DNA of 64,000 nucleotides, taken from positions 2,356,001 through 2,420,000 of the forward strand of contig CAWEDV010000001.1 of assembly GCA_963807975.1 (NCBI GenBank), written 5' to 3'. Source of the stretch: JAACFF01 sp963807975. Lineage in GTDB: Bacteria; Chloroflexota; Anaerolineae; Promineifilales; Promineifilaceae. The notes beneath the pieces are model-generated. The model was given only the letters and a program-made list of their open reading frames with translations, searched no databases and had not been told where the DNA came from. The position numbers were made by a program, and so were the translations under genes. Position 1 is the first letter of the stretch. The number at the start of each line of letters is the position of its first letter. Below, piece by piece: positions 61,380 through 64,000 of this stretch.

Positions 61380-61985
61380 TTAATTTCTAAATCGTACAGA
61401 GAGCCACATACGACGGGATACATTGACGATCCAGCGCCAGTGGATAAATAGATGCAGGACAGCGCCAAAGATCATGGCCACGAATCCCCACGTATGCAGC
61501 AGATCCCACATGCTGCGGCTGAATAAGAAGCCTGGATCCCATCCCGGATTATTTCCACCCTGAAAACCAGCCGGCACAAAGAGGAAGTAAATTGCGGAGA
61601 CGGCCGTTACCAGGAATCCCACTGCAATCAGCAAGTCGACCAGAACATTAACCTTGGCCCCCTTGGAAAACTTGCTGCCCCTGCTTAGCATCGTATTGAA
61701 TACTCGCCGACTCATCATGCGCACCCAGGACCAATGCAGGGTAACATGGACAACCGCAGCCAGGATCATAAGCAAGCCGCCCCAGGTATGAATGTCGTCC
61801 CAGGTTTGACGGCCAAATAACAGTGTCACATTGTAGTATGGGTTGCGCCCCCCTTGATAACCACCAACCGGGAGAAAGAGGAAGTAAATTCCAGTAAGGG
61901 TTGCCAGAAACACGCCAACAAATAGAATGGCGTCTATTATCCAATTCTGCCGCGTTTGTGACGAAATTCGCACTGATTTTTCCAT
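61380..61985 (-). CDS. Duplicated four-helix membrane protein (DUF4405-like, possible haem binding)
   Basis: 201 residues with two similar halves, each with two hydrophobic helices and the pattern IYFLF(L/V)PxG, then DxxHTWG, then VHVTLHW or LHLFIHW. The conserved His residues are placed in pairs at helix ends, a typical haem b arrangement, as in DUF4405/cytochrome b561-type proteins. The family function is uncertain. Upstream gene of the Gly/Gln-rich protein and of one two-component system, which may regulate them. Confidence 0.7.
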   Translation of the reverse strand: MEKSVRISSQTRQNWIIDAILFVGVFLATLTGIYFLFLPVGGYQGGRNPYYNVTLLFGRQTWDDIHTWGGLLMILAAVVHVTLHWSWVRMMSRRVFNTMLSRGSKFSKGAKVNVLVDLLIAVGFLVTAVSAIYFLFVPAGFQGGNNPGWDPGFLFSRSMWDLLHTWGFVAMIFGAVLHLFIHWRWIVNVSRRMWLSVRFRN

Positions 61986-62023
61986 AGTTCACCTCATCTA
62001 AGTGGAACGTCATAGTTCATAAA

Positions 62024-62074
62024 AACCTGGACCTTGTAGCAAGAATGTGGGCTTGAATGAGTAAGGTCCAGGTT
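62024..62074. repeat. Inverted repeat in the leader of the duplicated membrane protein gene
   Basis: AACCTGGACCTT (62024-62035) faces AAGGTCCAGGTT (62063-62074), a perfect 12-base-pair stem with a loop of 27. It is about 40 bases upstream of the start at 61985, on its template side, and could be an operator or an RNA leader structure. Confidence 0.5.
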
Positions 62075-62198
62075 GTTCCCACCTAGGGGAATATATTGCT
62101 AAGCATAACCGGCAGTTATGAAGAAGCTGTGAAGAAACTATAATCGAGTTATGGGGACCCTCGTTCAGCTTCGCCTACACACCCTTTTAAACATTATG

Positions 62199-62227
62199 TT
62201 GACTTACAGCTCTAGAGGTATTACAAT
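62199..62227 (+). promoter_or_regulatory. Strong sigma-70 promoter for the LysM lipoprotein gene
   Basis: TTGACT (62199-62204), 17 bases, TACAAT (62222-62227); two mismatches in twelve. The start codon is 46 bases after the -10 box. Confidence 0.65.
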
Positions 62228-62272
62228 ACTTTCAGGTTAAGCGCTCAGTAGTTAGCAAGGAGGCTTGATGTG

Positions 62273-62902
62273 ATGCGCAGTAAACGATATTTGATTGGGT
62301 TAGTGGCAATGCTTGTCACCATGCTCACCCTTGCCGCCTGTGTCCGCCCCGTTCCTCAGCCCGACCCTACCCCTATTCCTGAAGTCGATCCTGGTTTGGT
62401 CATGACCCAACTACCTCTCCAGCCTGATCAGTTTCCAACGCCGGTAGATGAAACCTTACCGGTGGCGACCCCCGCGCCTGCAGAACCTACTGTCGCCGTA
62501 CCGCCAGTGGAGGAACCAGCGCAGGATCAAATACATGTCGTTCAACCTGGCGACACTCTGTTTGTCATTGCCTCTCAATACGGCGCTACCATTGATTCCA
62601 TCATCATCGCCAATGACATCCAAAATCCCGACGCCCTGGAAGTAGGCCAAGAACTTCTGATTCCCGCCCCAGGTAGTGAGGTTGTCCCTCCAACAGCCGA
62701 AGTTGTTGCCGGTGAAACACCGGAAGCGACACCAGGCAGCGGTGCTGGCGAAGGCACACATGTGGTACAAGCCGGCGAAAATCTTTATCGCATCGGGTTG
62801 AAATATGGCTGCTCAGTCGAACAAATGGCGACTGCAAACGATATCATCAATCCATCCCACATCGCCATCGGGCAAATCTTGCAGGTCCCCGACTGCAGCT
62901 AG
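62273..62902 (+). CDS. LysM-domain lipoprotein with two LysM repeats
   Basis: 209 residues from ATG 62273 (or GTG 62270; AAGGAGG lies at 62257-62263). A lipoprotein signal with LAAC lipobox is followed by a Pro/Val/Ala-rich linker, then LysM 1 (HVVQPGDTLFVIASQYGATI) and LysM 2 (HVVQAGENLYRIGLKYGCSV), each ending in a GQ(E/I)L(L/Q) turn. LysM domains bind GlcNAc-containing glycans such as peptidoglycan. No catalytic domain is seen, so it is probably a wall-binding surface lipoprotein. Confidence 0.92.
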   Translation: MRSKRYLIGLVAMLVTMLTLAACVRPVPQPDPTPIPEVDPGLVMTQLPLQPDQFPTPVDETLPVATPAPAEPTVAVPPVEEPAQDQIHVVQPGDTLFVIASQYGATIDSIIIANDIQNPDALEVGQELLIPAPGSEVVPPTAEVVAGETPEATPGSGAGEGTHVVQAGENLYRIGLKYGCSVEQMATANDIINPSHIAIGQILQVPDCS

Positions 62903-62911
62903 CTCCCGTAA

Positions 62912-63469
62912 ATGAGTTCACCCAATAATGCACCCAAGATCGCCTGGCAGGGCGATTCTTGGCGGTTGCTTGTGCACAGCGTCCAATTTCCTGGCGGCCG
63001 CACCATAGAAAAAGGAAGCATCGAGCATCCAGGAGCAGTGGTGATTGTTCCATTACGCGATTCAAGCGCCGGACCGGAGATCATCATGCTGCGCCAATAT
63101 CGCCTGGCCCTGGATGAGACAATTCTTGAACTGCCAGCCGGCACTCGCGGCTGGCAGGAAGACTGGCTCGTCTGTGCCCAGCGCGAACTTCGTGAGGAGA
63201 CCGGCTTTCGCGCTGCTGAGCTTCAATCACTGGGCCACTGTTGGCCGGCGCCCGGTTTTTCCAATGAAATCATGGCCATTTTCCTGGCAACCGGGTTACA
63301 ATCTGATCCGTTGCCCCAGGATGGGGATGAAATCATTGCCACACAGCCGCTCATGTTAGACGATTTAGTCAAGATGGCCTTAAACGGGCAGCTGCAAGAT
63401 GCAAAGAGTGTCGTGGGCATACTGCGTACCGCCTTCTACCTTCAAGGCCACATCTCACCATCCACATAA
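62912..63469 (+). CDS. NUDIX hydrolase (ADP-ribose pyrophosphatase-like)
   Basis: 185 residues. The NUDIX box is complete at about 77-99: G-x5-E-x7-REL-x-EE-x-G-F (GTRGWQE..., RELREETGF). The surrounding GAVVIVPLRD and LRQYRLALDETILELPAG match the ADP-ribose pyrophosphatase (NudF/TrgB) group, which splits ADP-ribose to AMP and ribose-5-phosphate. It begins 10 bases after the LysM gene with no clear ribosome site, so translation may depend on coupling. Confidence 0.92.
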   Translation: MSSPNNAPKIAWQGDSWRLLVHSVQFPGGRTIEKGSIEHPGAVVIVPLRDSSAGPEIIMLRQYRLALDETILELPAGTRGWQEDWLVCAQRELREETGFRAAELQSLGHCWPAPGFSNEIMAIFLATGLQSDPLPQDGDEIIATQPLMLDDLVKMALNGQLQDAKSVVGILRTAFYLQGHISPST

Positions 63470-63504
63470 CAACAAATACAACCTAGCACAGTCGGGAGAA
63501 AACT

Positions 63505-64000
63505 ATGTTTGACTTTAGTGATCAAATAGTCGTCATTACCGGTGCGGCGGGTAATTTAGGCCGGGCCACAGCCTTCGCCTTTCACCACGCCGGCGCCAAA
63601 CTGGCTCTCGTCGATCGCCAGCGCCAGACCATCAAGGCCGTTTTCGGCGATGACATCCCTGAGGGAGAATACTGCATGCCTGTCGCTGCCGATCTGATGG
63701 ACGAGGATTCGGTGGCTCAAATGACAGCCAGCATCGTCGAACGCTTCGGCCGTATCGATGCCTTGGTCAATATTGCTGGTGGCTTTACCATGGGTCAAAC
63801 CGTCGCCGAAACGCCGTTGAACACCTGGGAGTTTATGCTCAACCTGAACGCCCGAACTGTATTTCTGGTCGGCCGGGCTGTTCTCCCACACATGGTTCAA
63901 CAGAACAGTGGTCACATCGTAAGCATCGCTGCCCGTGCCGCCCTAGCCGGCAAGGCAAAGATGGCCCCTTATATCGTTTCCAAGAGCGCTGTCATAAGAT
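63505..64000 (+). CDS. Short-chain dehydrogenase/reductase, N-terminal part (cut by window edge)
   Basis: ATG 63505, GGGAGA 7 bases upstream, 165 codons to the end. Rossmann GxxxGxG motif TGAAGNLGRATAF, NIAGG strand, and the YIVSK (Y-x3-K) active-site stretch near the edge. The Ser position upstream (HIVSIAARAAL) reads Ala where many SDR enzymes have Ser two residues later, though a nearby Ser is available. NAD(P)-dependent oxidoreductase of unknown substrate. Confidence 0.9.
   Translation, partial: MFDFSDQIVVITGAAGNLGRATAFAFHHAGAKLALVDRQRQTIKAVFGDDIPEGEYCMPVAADLMDEDSVAQMTASIVERFGRIDALVNIAGGFTMGQTVAETPLNTWEFMLNLNARTVFLVGRAVLPHMVQQNSGHIVSIAARAALAGKAKMAPYIVSKSAVIR

Noticed and set aside
1..64000. 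CRISPR array, tRNA, rRNA, phage or insertion-sequence genes
   Set aside because: No regular spacer repeats, no cloverleaf with a T-arm, and no transposase, integrase or phage structural motif was seen on reading the window. A covariance-model scan would be needed for small RNA genes.

Overview
The window reads like a chromosomal piece of a Chloroflexota bacterium (Anaerolineae/Caldilineae-like). This is an inference from gene content, because no rRNA or tRNA is visible. Supporting signs are paired SPFH-like membrane proteins, the SCO1664 / DUF3090 / histidine-phosphatase trio, lipoproteins with PQQ-like propellers, DUF5667 and LysM proteins, a two-gene DeoR/CUT2 sugar locus, and short AAACC(T/C)GG hairpin repeats between genes. 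GC content looks to be slightly above 50 %. Genes are closely packed, many start at TTG or GTG, and Shine-Dalgarno sequences are good.

Layout. 1-5583: the 3' end of a mannose-1-phosphate guanylyltransferase, two overlapping SPFH-like genes, a PfkB kinase, a dolichol/phytol-kinase-like membrane protein and protein-isoaspartate methyltransferase. 5849-14518: an MFS transporter converging on a beta-propeller lipoprotein, a Phd/VapC toxin-antitoxin pair with palindromic operators, KamA-type lysine 2,3-aminomutase, a DUF2785 protein, a secreted HEXXH protein and thioredoxin reductase. 14919-22774 (minus): Sir2, the SCO1664-DUF3090-phosphatase operon, and the cell-shape operon mreB-mreC-mreD-PBP2.

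23238-40713: a carbohydrate island. A divergent regulator (DeoR fused to a sugar-binding domain) faces a minus-strand operon for a CUT2 ABC transporter (ATPase, two permeases, and a binding protein carrying two copies of its binding domain), then L-rhamnose mutarotase, a UroD-family protein, L-rhamnose isomerase and an FGGY kinase. A second operon with its own strong promoter encodes a PfkB kinase, a split transketolase and a DRL/SAF-type oxidoreductase. No rhamnulose-1-phosphate aldolase is present in the window, so how the sugar phosphate is cleaved is open.

40892-44206: a decayed zone, with an mscS gene broken by an in-frame TAA, two small genes, and a frameshifted RelA/SpoT-domain gene. 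44210-48571: exopolysaccharide sugar transferase and glycosyltransferase, an orphan Zn/Mn-binding lipoprotein, and TrmO. 48871-51317: an ECF sigma factor coupled to a DUF5667 membrane protein with a roughly 360-residue Gly/Pro/Asn/acidic tail. 51521-55363: a 1280-residue secreted protein with Asp-box motifs. 55587-61985: two complete two-component systems, a secreted Gly/Gln-rich protein and a duplicated four-helix membrane protein. 62273-64000: a LysM lipoprotein, a NUDIX hydrolase and the start of a short-chain dehydrogenase.

The strongest candidates for something undescribed are the carbohydrate island (fusion regulator, double-domain binding protein, rhamnose enzymes beside a transketolase/DRL module) and the sigma factor/repeat-tail membrane protein pair.
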